DNA of 52,585 nt from an uncultured Clostridia bacterium (lineage in GTDB: Bacteria; Bacillota; Clostridia; Christensenellales; Borkfalkiaceae), in the NCBI GenBank assembly GCA_947631925.1, contig CANRNE010000015.1, positions 1 through 52,585 of the forward strand. Reading direction: 5' to 3'. Made by a program: the position numbers and the translations under genes. Under the pieces are notes generated by a model. The model ran no database searches. It saw nothing but the letters and a program-made list of their open reading frames with translations, and had not been told where the DNA came from. This document shows positions 26,254-35,100 of the stretch, one piece after another. Position 1 is the first letter of the stretch, and every line of letters starts with the position of its first letter.

Positions 26254-27614
26254 GTAAGGTCTCCTTTGGGGGGAAGGGGAATGAGGATTTTCACCCTGCA
26301 GCCCGCATCCGGGCGGCTTAAAACCTCCGTCTTCGCCCCGAGGGTGAGGAGCAGGCGGTCGGACGCGTTGCGGATGCCGTGGGAGGAGGGGGAAACGGTT
26401 GCGGGGTCAAAGCCCTTGCCGTTGTCCGAAATTTCGAGGACGGCGAAGTCTCCGTCGCGAAGGGAGGAGACCACGACGCAGCCGCCCGTCGCCTCCACGC
26501 CGCTGTACTTTATCGCATTCTCGACGAAGGGCTGGACGGAGAGGGGCGGGACCGAATAGTCGGTATATTCGATGTTGAAGAGCACATCCACCTTTTTATC
26601 CCGCTTTAAGTTTTCGAATTCGGTATAGCTGAACACGGCGTCGAGCTCCTCCTCGACGGGGACGAGTTCGCTGTCGAAGGCGCGCACGCTGTCGCGGAGA
26701 AAGTCGGACAGGTGCTTCACGCCCGCATCCCCCGCGGCGAGGTCCTCATGGTAGAGGGCGCGCACGGCCTCGAGCGCGTTGAAGAGAAAGTGCGGCTTGA
26801 TTTGCCCCGAGAGGGCGCGGCTCTCGAACATCTCCGCGCGGCTTCGGTACTCCGCGGACTTCACCGCCTTGCTGTCCGAGCGGATGGTGAAGGTGAGATA
26901 GACGAGAAGGTAGAGGGAAAGGCTCGCCGTAAGATAGGCAAAGGTGACCCCGGGAAGGAGGGACGTCGCCCCCGAAAAGCAGAGCGCATTGACCGCCTGC
27001 GCGCCCGAGACAAGGCAGAACATCAGCGCGGTGATATACGTCGTAAAGGCGATTTTGTGCGTCTTTTCCGCCTTGAAGACGATGGTGCAGAAGGCGAGCG
27101 AGAAGAGCAGAATGAGCGCAAATCCGAAGGGATAGCCGTATCCGAAGGGGAGCGCCGCCGCATAGCCCGCGAAGAGGAGCACGGCGGGGATAAAGATGGC
27201 GTAGCACCACTTGGCGCGCATCTTCAGCCCGTACAAGTACATCACATAGCCGCAGCAGGCGAGCGCGACGAAGAGGTAGGCGCATTCGCTCACATAGCCG
27301 AAGAGAAGGGGGGAGAGGGGTGCATTTGCGCTCTCGAAGAAGAGGGCGGTGTCCGCGGAGAAGAAGTAAAAAACGACCGTGCCGCCCGCAATCAGCATCG
27401 TGTGGTAGGTGCTGTCGTCGATTTTGAACACGGAGACAATCTCGACGCCGAAGACGCAGAGAAGGAGGCCGACGACGGTGAGATGGACGATGCCGACGGC
27501 AAGATTCGGGACGGACGGCACGCCGCAGAGGGTGGGGACGGCGACCGCCGCCGCGCCGAGCAGGACGGAGACTGCCACCCCAATCCCCGTAAACGTCAAC
27601 GCCTTGTTTTTCAT
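26250..27614 (-). CDS. LytS-type membrane sensor histidine kinase
   Basis: 454 residues. The first 245 residues hold about seven to eight hydrophobic helices. After a linker comes the His_kinase domain with QIKPHFLFNALEAV (H275) and a HATPase region with PFVENAIKYSG (N box) and DNGKGFDP (G1). It phosphorylates the winged-helix regulator downstream. The gene has its own promoter (27621-27649) and is divergent from the LRR lipoprotein gene. The signal is unknown, as the membrane part does not resemble a characterised sensor. Confidence 0.87.
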   Translation of the reverse strand: MKNKALTFTGIGVAVSVLLGAAAVAVPTLCGVPSVPNLAVGIVHLTVVGLLLCVFGVEIVSVFKIDDSTYHTMLIAGGTVVFYFFSADTALFFESANAPLSPLLFGYVSECAYLFVALACCGYVMYLYGLKMRAKWCYAIFIPAVLLFAGYAAALPFGYGYPFGFALILLFSLAFCTIVFKAEKTHKIAFTTYITALMFCLVSGAQAVNALCFSGATSLLPGVTFAYLTASLSLYLLVYLTFTIRSDSKAVKSAEYRSRAEMFESRALSGQIKPHFLFNALEAVRALYHEDLAAGDAGVKHLSDFLRDSVRAFDSELVPVEEELDAVFSYTEFENLKRDKKVDVLFNIEYTDYSVPPLSVQPFVENAIKYSGVEATGGCVVVSSLRDGDFAVLEISDNGKGFDPATVSPSSHGIRNASDRLLLTLGAKTEVLSRPDAGCRVKILIPLPPKGDLT

Positions 27615-27620
27615 ACTATC

Positions 27621-27649
27621 ATCATACCATACTCAAAAAATTTTTTCAA
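27621..27649 (-). promoter_or_regulatory. Promoter of the LytS-like kinase operon
   Basis: Minus-strand TTGAAA (27649-27644), 17-bp spacer, TATGAT (27626-27621), a few bases before the kinase start. Confidence 0.65.
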
Positions 27650-27698
27650 GAATTTTTTCGGAAAACCCCGAATATTAACGCTTCTTTAACGGTTGGTA

Positions 27699-27707
27699 TG
27701 ATAAAAT
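27699..27707 (+). promoter_or_regulatory. Probable extended -10 promoter of the LRR lipoprotein gene
   Basis: TGATAAAAT (27699-27707) is an extended -10 (TGn + TAAAAT). No good -35 precedes it. It lies 38 bases before the double hairpin. Confidence 0.45.
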
Positions 27708-27744
27708 AGGGGAAAATCGGGCCGAAATCGGCGAAATTCTTGCG

Positions 27745-27786
27745 TAAGGGATATATCCCTTATTTGTGCGCCTTTGGGCGCACAAA
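27745..27786 (+). promoter_or_regulatory. Double hairpin in the LRR lipoprotein leader RNA (copy 2)
   Basis: Perfect 18-bp palindrome TAAGGGATATATCCCTTA (27745-27762), then directly the hairpin TTTGTGCGCC-TTTG-GGCGCACAAA (27763-27786). The second stem is identical to copy 1 at 8937-8960. The palindrome differs in sequence but keeps full pairing. It ends 72 bases before the start codon. Confidence 0.7.
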
Positions 27787-27858
27787 TAAAAAATTCGTAA
27801 AAAGCCGCCCGAAGGCTCAAAAAAATCCAAGGACATCTGTCCGAAACAAGGAGGATTT

Positions 27859-30800
27859 ATGAAAAAGAAATGGCTTCTTGCGGCATGCTCCGTCGCCATG
27901 ACGGCGTGCTGCGCGCTCGCGCTCGTCGCCTGCGCGCCCGATGACGGAGAGGGCAAACACAACTTCTCGGACCGGTGGGCGAGTGACGAGAAGTTCCACT
28001 GGCACGACTGCCTCGACGGCGACGGCGCAACATCCGATTGGAACCCGCACTTCGACAGTGACGGCGACAGCTTTTGCGACGATTGCGGCTTCCCGATGGG
28101 CGGCAAGTACAACCCCACGGTGGATTCCGTCAAAATTTACGGCTCCGACGGCATTTTGGTTTCCCTGCGCAATGAGGAAAGCGGGGACATCCACCTCGAA
28201 GTCGAGGGCGACATCGAAGACTTCGGCTCCCTGAACTTCGAATGGGACGTCGAGGACGAAACCGTAGCCACCGTTGTCCCCTATGAGGGCAACTCCTTGT
28301 GGTTCCGCGCCATCGGGCACAAGGAGGGCTTCACGGACGCGACCGTCACCGTTGGCGGCAAGAGCGCGACCGTCACCCTCTACGTCGTGGACTGCAACCC
28401 CTTCGAGGTGGGCGAGCTCGACATCCATGTGCCCCAATTTATCCGCATCGAGAAGGGCGAGACGGTCAAAATCCCCGCCACGGGCGAGTATTCCTGGCTT
28501 CCTCTCACGATACGGCTCTCCCACGGGGAGGAATCCGACTCCTTCCGACTCAACGATGACGGAAGCATCACGGCGCTCGACGAGGGCGAATGCGAATTTT
28601 CCTACGAGATTTTCGGGATGTGGGTTTCCCTTGTGGATTACCCGACCGTCTATTGCAATCAGGGCTCTGAGGGACTGCATTACCGTGCCGTGTTGGACAG
28701 CCCCGACTATGACGGCCCGTATTCGGAGCTTGCGGGCATCGATGCGTCGTGCGAAAAGGACGTCGTCATCGCCGACACCTACCGCGGCCTCCCCGTCACG
28801 CGCCTCGCTTCCTATTCGCAAAGCACCTACCTTGACAGGTATATTTCCTTCTCCGAAGCGGGGATTACCTCGGTGAAGATGTCGGAGAATCTCCAATATA
28901 TCTCGGCTTTTGAATTCAAGGACTGCACGCAGCTCACTGCGGTGGATTTCAACGGCGCAACGTTTGATGCGGAGGACAGCGGCCTTGACAGCGAGGTATT
29001 CGCGGGCTGCACCCTGCTCGAAGGCATCGACCTCCCGGACGGCATCAAATTCATGTATAACAGTACGTTTACGGGTTGCACGAGCCTCTCGGAGATAGAC
29101 CTTCCCGGCAGCCTGCAATACCTTACGAGCTCCATCTTCGATGGCTGTACCAATCTTTCGCGCGTCGGCCTGAACGACGGTCTCGAAATCATCTACGAGC
29201 ATGCGTTTGACGGCTGCACGAGTCTGACGCACATCACCATTCCCTCCTCGGTAACAAAGATTGGCTACGGTGCGTTTGCCAATTCGGGCCTCGTGGAATT
29301 TGTCTTCCCCGAGACGGTCGAAACGGTTGAGAATGCCATTCTCGAGGGCTCGCAGGTGGCCTCCATCACCTTCCCCACCGACTTCGGCATGTTCAATGTG
29401 CCGCTGTCCTACAGAGCCGGAGAATATTATGAATATCTGTTCGGCTCCACGCGCGACACCAACTCCCGCTCCGTCGCCCCGTGTCCCAACCTGAAGGCGG
29501 TGATTTTCCAAGAGGGCACCACGACGATTCCGTATTATGTCCTCAACGCCGTCTCGCATATGGTAGAAGATGGTTATGAGGGGACAGCTTACGATACGGT
29601 GACCAAAGTCTCCATTCCCGACTCCTTCCTTGGTTTTACGGGAGAGGAAGTCTACGGCAGCAACGATAAAGACACGAACGACAACGGGCAATATCATTAC
29701 ATGTGGAATCTCATGCGGATTGCGACGAAGGCGGGCAGCGGCTGCTATCTCGGCAACGATGACAATCCCTACGTCTTTCTGCTGGGGATAGACAGAGACT
29801 TCGTGCCGAACGCAGAGAGCGTCACGACCATTCATGAAAACACGAAGGTCATCGGCTGGCAATCGGTGTGGGCGAAAGGGGACGTGACGGTTCCCGACGG
29901 CGTCGTCGCAGTGGAAGAGGACGCCTTTGTCGTCAACGAAGACGAATCGTCCTCGTACCAACACACTGTCACTTCAATTTCCTTGCCCGCCTCCCTCAAA
30001 TCGCTCGCCGTTCCCTTCACCCAAGGCACCAAGGTGGCGACCGTCGAGGTGCGCGGCGACAACGGGGAATATGTCTCCGAGGGGAACGTCATTTATCATC
30101 GGAATGAGGTCTGCTACGTCGCCCCCGCCATATCGGGCGCACTGGCCTTCGCGGAGGGCACGACTTCCATCGGGGAGGGCGCCATGTCGGGCACGTTCAA
30201 CGCCGTCACCTCCCTCTTCATTCCGAAGAGTCTGACGACCCTGCCCGAATTCGAGGGGAAATTTGCCGCCCTGCAGTCCATCACCGTGGCGGACGAGAAC
30301 GCGGAATATGCCTCCAAGACGGGCGTTCTGTACGATGCGGACCTTGCAAACATTCTCTATATTCCTTCAGACCTCGCGGGCGACGTCGTCATCTCGGACA
30401 AAATCACCGAAATCGGAACGCAGTTTGCGGGCCACAGCCGCATCACCTCGCTCGTCATTCCCGACGGCGTGACCGTCTTCGAAAAGAGCGCAATCGCGGG
30501 TCTTACGGGCCTTGAAAAGCTCACCCTGCCTTGGCTCGGCGCGGGGGAGAACGTCACAACGTATGCACAGACCGTCGAAGAGGAAGTCAACTTCTACTTC
30601 GGGTATATCTTCGGACAGGACTACCTCAACCGGGAACGCTACCCCGACCCCGCCTTCAATGGCGTTCCCGAGACCCTCAAAGAGGTGGTAGTCACCAAGC
30701 AAATCAACGTTTTCGCGCGGACATTCTATGTTGAGAGCCAAAACATCGAGACCATTCGCTTCATCTCGACGGAGCACTGGAACGACAAAACAACCGATGG

Positions 30801-31224
30801 GCGCCCGCTTCTTTCGGGAGTTATCGACAGCAATGCCTTTTCGGGCGGCTTGAAGAATTTGTACCTTGCCCGCGGCATCGGTAAACTCGGCTATCTCGGC
30901 ACGAAGCTCGAAGTACTGGTACTTCCCAACATGAGCGCCGTGAAGGACGCGACGGGGGACATCGGAGGGATTGCCAAGACGGTGTACTATGCCGAGGCGA
31001 CGACAAGCGGAACCTACGGGCAGAGCTACAACGCTGTTGCGGACCGACTGGTGGTGCGCGCGAAGGAACAATCCACGCGGGAAATAACCATTTATACGGG
31101 CACGCAGTGGCACTGGGAAGACGGACAGGGCAAAACGATTGGCGACGGCAGTGACGACGCATCCGTCTGGGCGCTCGGCGTCCCCGTCCCCAACGACGCG
31201 AGCGTATGTTATTATAAGCAGTAA
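27859..31224 (+). CDS. BspA-type leucine-rich-repeat surface lipoprotein
   Basis: 1121 residues, start after AAGGAGG. Signal peptide with lipobox LVAC (C25). Then a His/Asp/Cys-rich stretch (about 33-90, HWHDCLDGDG...CDDCGFPMGG) that resembles a metal-binding module, an Ig-like beta region to about 260, and from about 290 many LRR_5 repeats of the BspA/TpLRR kind (DGCTSLTHITIPSSVTKIGYGAF and relatives) to about 1050. Such proteins mediate adhesion or binding on the surface of gut bacteria. It has no LPXTG or second membrane anchor. It is preceded by the conserved double hairpin and divergent from a two-component system. Confidence 0.88.
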   Translation: MKKKWLLAACSVAMTACCALALVACAPDDGEGKHNFSDRWASDEKFHWHDCLDGDGATSDWNPHFDSDGDSFCDDCGFPMGGKYNPTVDSVKIYGSDGILVSLRNEESGDIHLEVEGDIEDFGSLNFEWDVEDETVATVVPYEGNSLWFRAIGHKEGFTDATVTVGGKSATVTLYVVDCNPFEVGELDIHVPQFIRIEKGETVKIPATGEYSWLPLTIRLSHGEESDSFRLNDDGSITALDEGECEFSYEIFGMWVSLVDYPTVYCNQGSEGLHYRAVLDSPDYDGPYSELAGIDASCEKDVVIADTYRGLPVTRLASYSQSTYLDRYISFSEAGITSVKMSENLQYISAFEFKDCTQLTAVDFNGATFDAEDSGLDSEVFAGCTLLEGIDLPDGIKFMYNSTFTGCTSLSEIDLPGSLQYLTSSIFDGCTNLSRVGLNDGLEIIYEHAFDGCTSLTHITIPSSVTKIGYGAFANSGLVEFVFPETVETVENAILEGSQVASITFPTDFGMFNVPLSYRAGEYYEYLFGSTRDTNSRSVAPCPNLKAVIFQEGTTTIPYYVLNAVSHMVEDGYEGTAYDTVTKVSIPDSFLGFTGEEVYGSNDKDTNDNGQYHYMWNLMRIATKAGSGCYLGNDDNPYVFLLGIDRDFVPNAESVTTIHENTKVIGWQSVWAKGDVTVPDGVVAVEEDAFVVNEDESSSYQHTVTSISLPASLKSLAVPFTQGTKVATVEVRGDNGEYVSEGNVIYHRNEVCYVAPAISGALAFAEGTTSIGEGAMSGTFNAVTSLFIPKSLTTLPEFEGKFAALQSITVADENAEYASKTGVLYDADLANILYIPSDLAGDVVISDKITEIGTQFAGHSRITSLVIPDGVTVFEKSAIAGLTGLEKLTLPWLGAGENVTTYAQTVEEEVNFYFGYIFGQDYLNRERYPDPAFNGVPETLKEVVVTKQINVFARTFYVESQNIETIRFISTEHWNDKTTDGRPLLSGVIDSNAFSGGLKNLYLARGIGKLGYLGTKLEVLVLPNMSAVKDATGDIGGIAKTVYYAEATTSGTYGQSYNAVADRLVVRAKEQSTREITIYTGTQWHWEDGQGKTIGDGSDDASVWALGVPVPNDASVCYYKQ

Positions 31225-31228
31225 AAGG

Positions 31229-31379
31229 TTTCGACAAAAATCTTTGCTTGTTTCGGCGAAAAGCTTTGCTTGGGGCAAATCTTTTCGTCGAGCGGATTGG
31301 CGTTCGTACCTTCTCCTGCTCTTAGCCGCGCAAGCGGTACTGTTTCATCGGACAATAAGCCTGCGGTGGCGTGGCAAAT
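31229..31379. repeat. Dispersed repeat R1, copy A
   Basis: About 130-150 bp, beginning 5 bases after the LRR gene stop. It contains the arm-loop-arm hairpin TCGGCGAAAA...TTTTCGTCGA, the CCGCGCAAGCGG hairpin, and the end TAAGCCTGCGGTGGCGTGGC. Copies B, C and D are at 43792, 52236 and 52410. Its first hairpin with trailing T residues may end transcription of the LRR gene. Confidence 0.85.
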
Positions 31380-31528
31380 GGAGTGGAGCGCCGCAATTCT
31401 CGCTCAACAGCACGGGGTGCTGTGAGCGGCGGCGCGACATGAGCGGTGGCCTCCGCGAAGAGGCGTGCGGCGGTCCCTGCCGCCCACGCAAAAGCGCAAA
31501 AGCGTGGTTTTGCTCGCGCAAGTATTTG

Positions 31529-31584
31529 GAAATGACACCCCCTCAGTCACTGCGTGACAGCTCCCCCTCAAGGGGGCGCCAAGT
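31529..31584. repeat. Intergenic repeat module R2, copy 1
   Basis: 56 bp starting GAAATGACACCCCCTCAG and containing GTCACTGCGTGAC (a small palindrome) and CCCCCTCAAGGGGG. It is almost identical to 43966-44021. A partial second copy of its end follows at about 31597-31636 (CTCAAGGGG...CCCCTTGAG inverted repeat). Similar sequences are common between genes of gut Firmicutes. Confidence 0.8.
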
Positions 31585-31692
31585 TGCTTGCCCGAGTCTC
31601 AAGGGGGCGCCAAGTCACTTGCCCACCCCTTGAGGTGGAGCAACGCGTTCTGCGAAAAGTCCAGTGAACTTTTCGCGCGTTGCGACAGGAGT

Positions 31693-31717
31693 GAGCGCAT
31701 TTGCCGCGCGAACGGTG
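31693..31717. repeat. 25-bp repeat, inverted relative to its partner at 44136
   Basis: The 25 bases beginning GAGCGCATTTGCC here are the exact reverse complement of 44136-44160, showing that the modules have been rearranged in both orientations. Confidence 0.75.
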
Positions 31718-31749
31718 ACCGAGGGCAGGACTCTACCTGCCCGAGAAGG

Positions 31750-31806
31750 GTGGCGCGAACGAAGAGAGCGACGGAAGGGGTGGCGCTTGTTCACACGGCA
31801 CCCCCT
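31750..31806. repeat. Intergenic repeat module R3, copy 1
   Basis: 57 bp beginning GTGGCGCGAACGAAGAGAG and ending CACCCCCT, nearly identical to 44047-44103. Like R2, it looks like a mosaic piece of non-coding repeat. The remaining bases of the 31225-32082 gap show no credible gene. Confidence 0.8.
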
Positions 31807-31910
31807 ACCCCCCCTCAGGTATAAGGGGGGAGGTGAAAGACCTCCCCCTTTTTGCAGAGCAAAAGGGGGGAGGATGTCGCGTCAGCGACAGGAAGGGGGT
31901 CATTCCACTT

Positions 31911-31985
31911 CGTCATGCTGAGCGGAGCGTAGCGAAGTCGAAGCATATCCGCATTATATTAAGCTTCGACAGGCTCAGGGTGACG
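31911..31985. repeat. REP-like extragenic palindrome
   Basis: An imperfect inverted repeat: CGTCATGCTGAGC...GTCGAAGC on the left pairs with GCTTCGAC...GCTCAGGGTGACG on the right, about 75 bp long. This kind of sequence is widespread between genes in many gut bacterial genomes. Confidence 0.7.
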
Positions 31986-32082
31986 GATTGGGAAGCGGCA
32001 CCCCCTCCTCTCACATGGGGTCGGTTCGCGAAGCGAGACCGGTGGGGGCATGGCGCCCCACGGAGAATCCTTCAACCGCAAT

Positions 32083-32116
32083 AAAAAAATCGGCGCGAAT
32101 GCGCCGATTTTTTTGT
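32083..32116 (-). terminator. Terminator of the large surface lipoprotein gene
   Basis: A stem of 12 or more bp (AAAATCGGCGC / GCGCCGATTTT) with A and T runs on both sides and a GAAT loop. It can act in both directions. Confidence 0.9.
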
Positions 32117-32122
32117 GTACCC

Positions 32123-35100
32123 TTATTCGTTGTAGGGGTCGTTTTCGTCCTTCTTGGCAGGGGCGGGAGCGGGGGCGGGAGCCTCGTCTTCGGGAGCGGC
32201 TTCGCGCTTCTCGGGGACTACCCGCTTCGTCGCTTTCTTTGCCACCTTCTTCTTGGGCTTGTAGTACTTGCGGACGATGACTGCCACGATGGCGAACACG
32301 AGCGCCACGACGAGCAGGATGGAGACGATGGAGAGCCAAAGCGCACTGCTGTCGCCGTCCTCATCGGTATCCGTATCCGTGTCGGTGTCCGTATCCGTAT
32401 CGGTATCCGCGGTCGGGGCAGGGGTGACGGTGACTTCGTTGGAGGCAAAGCTCATGAACTTGCTCACGGAGGGTCCGAGCAGGCCGAGCAGGTCGCCGTT
32501 CACGTCATTCACATACAGATAGACGAGCTCTTCGGAGTAGGCGGACTGGTCGTAATCTCTCCACGGGTCGCCCGCGTTCTTTTCGTCCTGCGTCTTGTCG
32601 TAGCGGGCAAATTCGGGGGAGTCGAAGAAGGAGAAGGTGTAGTAGACCGCATTCTCGGTGAGGTTTTCGTCCTCGGCGATGTCCTTTTCGCGCTTGATTG
32701 CCTCTTCCGCGGCGTCGCGCTCGGCATCGTAGTTGGAGTAGCTCGTCGAGGTCTGAATTCTGTCGAAGAACGCATAGCTGTTTGCGGGAATCTTCACGGT
32801 GCCGTCACGGCTGCCCGTCCACAGCTCGATGCGATAGTCCTTCGCCTCGCTGCCCGTTTTGATATAGAAGGAAACGGTCACCCACTTTTCGCCGTACAGC
32901 GAGCCGTCCACTTCGATGACGCCCTCGTACTTGTCACTGTCCGTGACGTGCGCGCGGAGGATGTCCTCGATGCCCTCTACCTTGGTGAGGTCGGAGACTT
33001 CCACCGAGTAGGTGTCGCTGTCCTTGTCGTAGTAGGCGTAATATTTGTCGTTGTGCTTGTAGAACGCCGTGCCCGAAGAGGTGATGAGGTTGCCGTCGTC
33101 GTCCGTGTCGAAGGGGGCGAGGTTGGCATAGTACTTGTCATCGGTCGTGACGCGTGCGTTCTTGTAGAGGCCGTTCTCCTGCTTCGTGAACCAAATGTGG
33201 TCCGCGCTGTCGTCGTAGTCCTTGTCCGTGGGGTCGGTGTCGACGATGTTGCCGTCCTTGTCATACCAGAAGGTATATTCGGGCAGCGTGGAGGAGAGGA
33301 AGTTGTCCACCTTGATGTCGGAGGCATCGATGAGGTAGAGGTACGCCTTGACGCTCTCGGAGAGCTTCATGCGGACGCTGACACGCGTCGTGGAGTTGGC
33401 GGAGAATGTCGCCTTGTTGCCGTTGGTAAAGCCGTAGCCCGGCATCTCTTGCTGTGTGTTGATGACGACGAGGGGACGGTATGCGGGGTTGGCATTGCTG
33501 CCGTCGCCGAACGTCGTCTTCCACCAGTCTCCTCCCGTCGCGCCGATGAGTGAGGACCAAGGCTCGCCCGTGTATTTATCCGCAAATTCCTCGGAGAGGA
33601 GACCCGTGTAGAAGCCGTCGGCCTCCAAAGCCTCGCGGGTGGGATTTTCGGGTGCGCCTTCGTCGGAGACGAGGCGGTCGCAACCAGCCTGCACGCCCTG
33701 ATAGTTGGCGGGGGTTGCAAGCCCTTCTTCCAAAGAGGTGCCGCTCGCCGCCGCATCGTCGAACTTGGAGGAGTCGCGCACGGTGGAGGTCAAAGAGACC
33801 TTCTGTGCATAGGTGCCCGTCGCGGCGTAGCTGTACTGCTTGGTCGTGAGCGAGCAGGTGCGGAAGTTCGCGAATGCCGCATAGCCCATGCAGTAGTCGT
33901 CCTTGGTGGCGCTTGCAACGGACGTGGGTCCGTAGGTGAGTTCGAGGTGGTATTCCTTCGCTTCGTCGGTGTCGTTCTCCACGAAGAAGAAGCACTGCAC
34001 CCAGCCGCTGTAGATGTCATCCTCGCTGTCGATGTCCACGGTGGGGACGAGGGTGGAGTTGAAGGGGGTGATGGTGGAGGTGTTGTCCCCGTCCACGAGC
34101 TTGGCGCCCGCGCCGTACGCACCCGAACGGAGCGCACTCGTCTTGACGAAGAAGGAGATGAGCTCGCGGGTGTTGGGAGCGACTTTCCAAGTCTGCAACT
34201 CTACCGTGTACGCCGCACCGTTCGTCGAGAGGATGAAGATGATGTCGTCGTCGCCGACTGCGTCGTGGGGGAAGGGGAAGTTGACTTTGTCGTCCGTGTT
34301 TTCGAAGTCATCTTTGATGATGTTCTTCGCATAGCCGTTGGTATCGGCGAGCTTGAGGAGATTTGCGTAAGAAAATCTGTCCACAATGCTCTTTCTGTCG
34401 CCATCGATGCCCGTGGTGCGGTTGTCGCCCACGCCGACCTCTGCAGAAGTGAAGGTCTTGCTTCCCTGCGTCTCGGTGGTGAGGCGGGGCTCGCCGTTGA
34501 ATTCGAACTGCTTCGCGACGTCCGCGTGCTCGGAGGAGCTGCTCCAGTCCGTGAAGGTCGTGAATTCGGAGGCAAGGTCGATGGCAAATTTATCGGTGGT
34601 GTCGAGCGTGCCGTCGGAGTCGATGACGGAGAAGATTTTCTTGTTGCCCGTCGAGTTGAGGCCGCACTTGGCTTCTTCGGGAAGGGGGGACGCCAAAGTT
34701 GTGTATTCGTCCGTTCCCACGATGTCGCACTTGAGGTCGTCGAAGAAGGCATAACCGTCAACGAATTCGGTGCGCTGCGAGGAGCTGCCGAGGCCGAGGC
34801 CGAGCTCGACGCGGAACGTCGTCGTCGCAAAGGTATTGGCGCGCAGGTACACGGTGTACTGCTTCCAGCCGTTGGTCTCGTCGAGGCCCGTGTACTTCTC
34901 GGTGTTGATGTTCTTAATCTGCATCGCATCGAGAGTGGTGCCGCCCACCGTCTGCGTGATGCCGATATAGGCGCCCGCGCCCTTGTCCACGTCGTCGTTT
35001 TCGAAGTGGACGAGACCCGCCGTCTTGACCCAGACGGAGAGGACGGCCGCCGTGCCCGCCGACACCGTGACGGAGGTGGAGGTGTAATGCTGTGCCGTGC

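Noticed and set aside
27817-29964. 715-codon open frame antisense to the LRR lipoprotein gene
   Set aside because: No start signal or family; it mirrors the repetitive LRR coding sequence.
31660-31921. Short open frames in the 31.2-32.1 kb gap
   Set aside because: They are made of repeat modules and simple proline/arginine-rich translations, with no ribosome binding site or homology that I recognise.
32362-32409. Possible CRISPR-like or minisatellite array
   Set aside because: The unit is six bases, has no spacers and is in frame inside a gene; it simply codes for Thr-Asp repeats.
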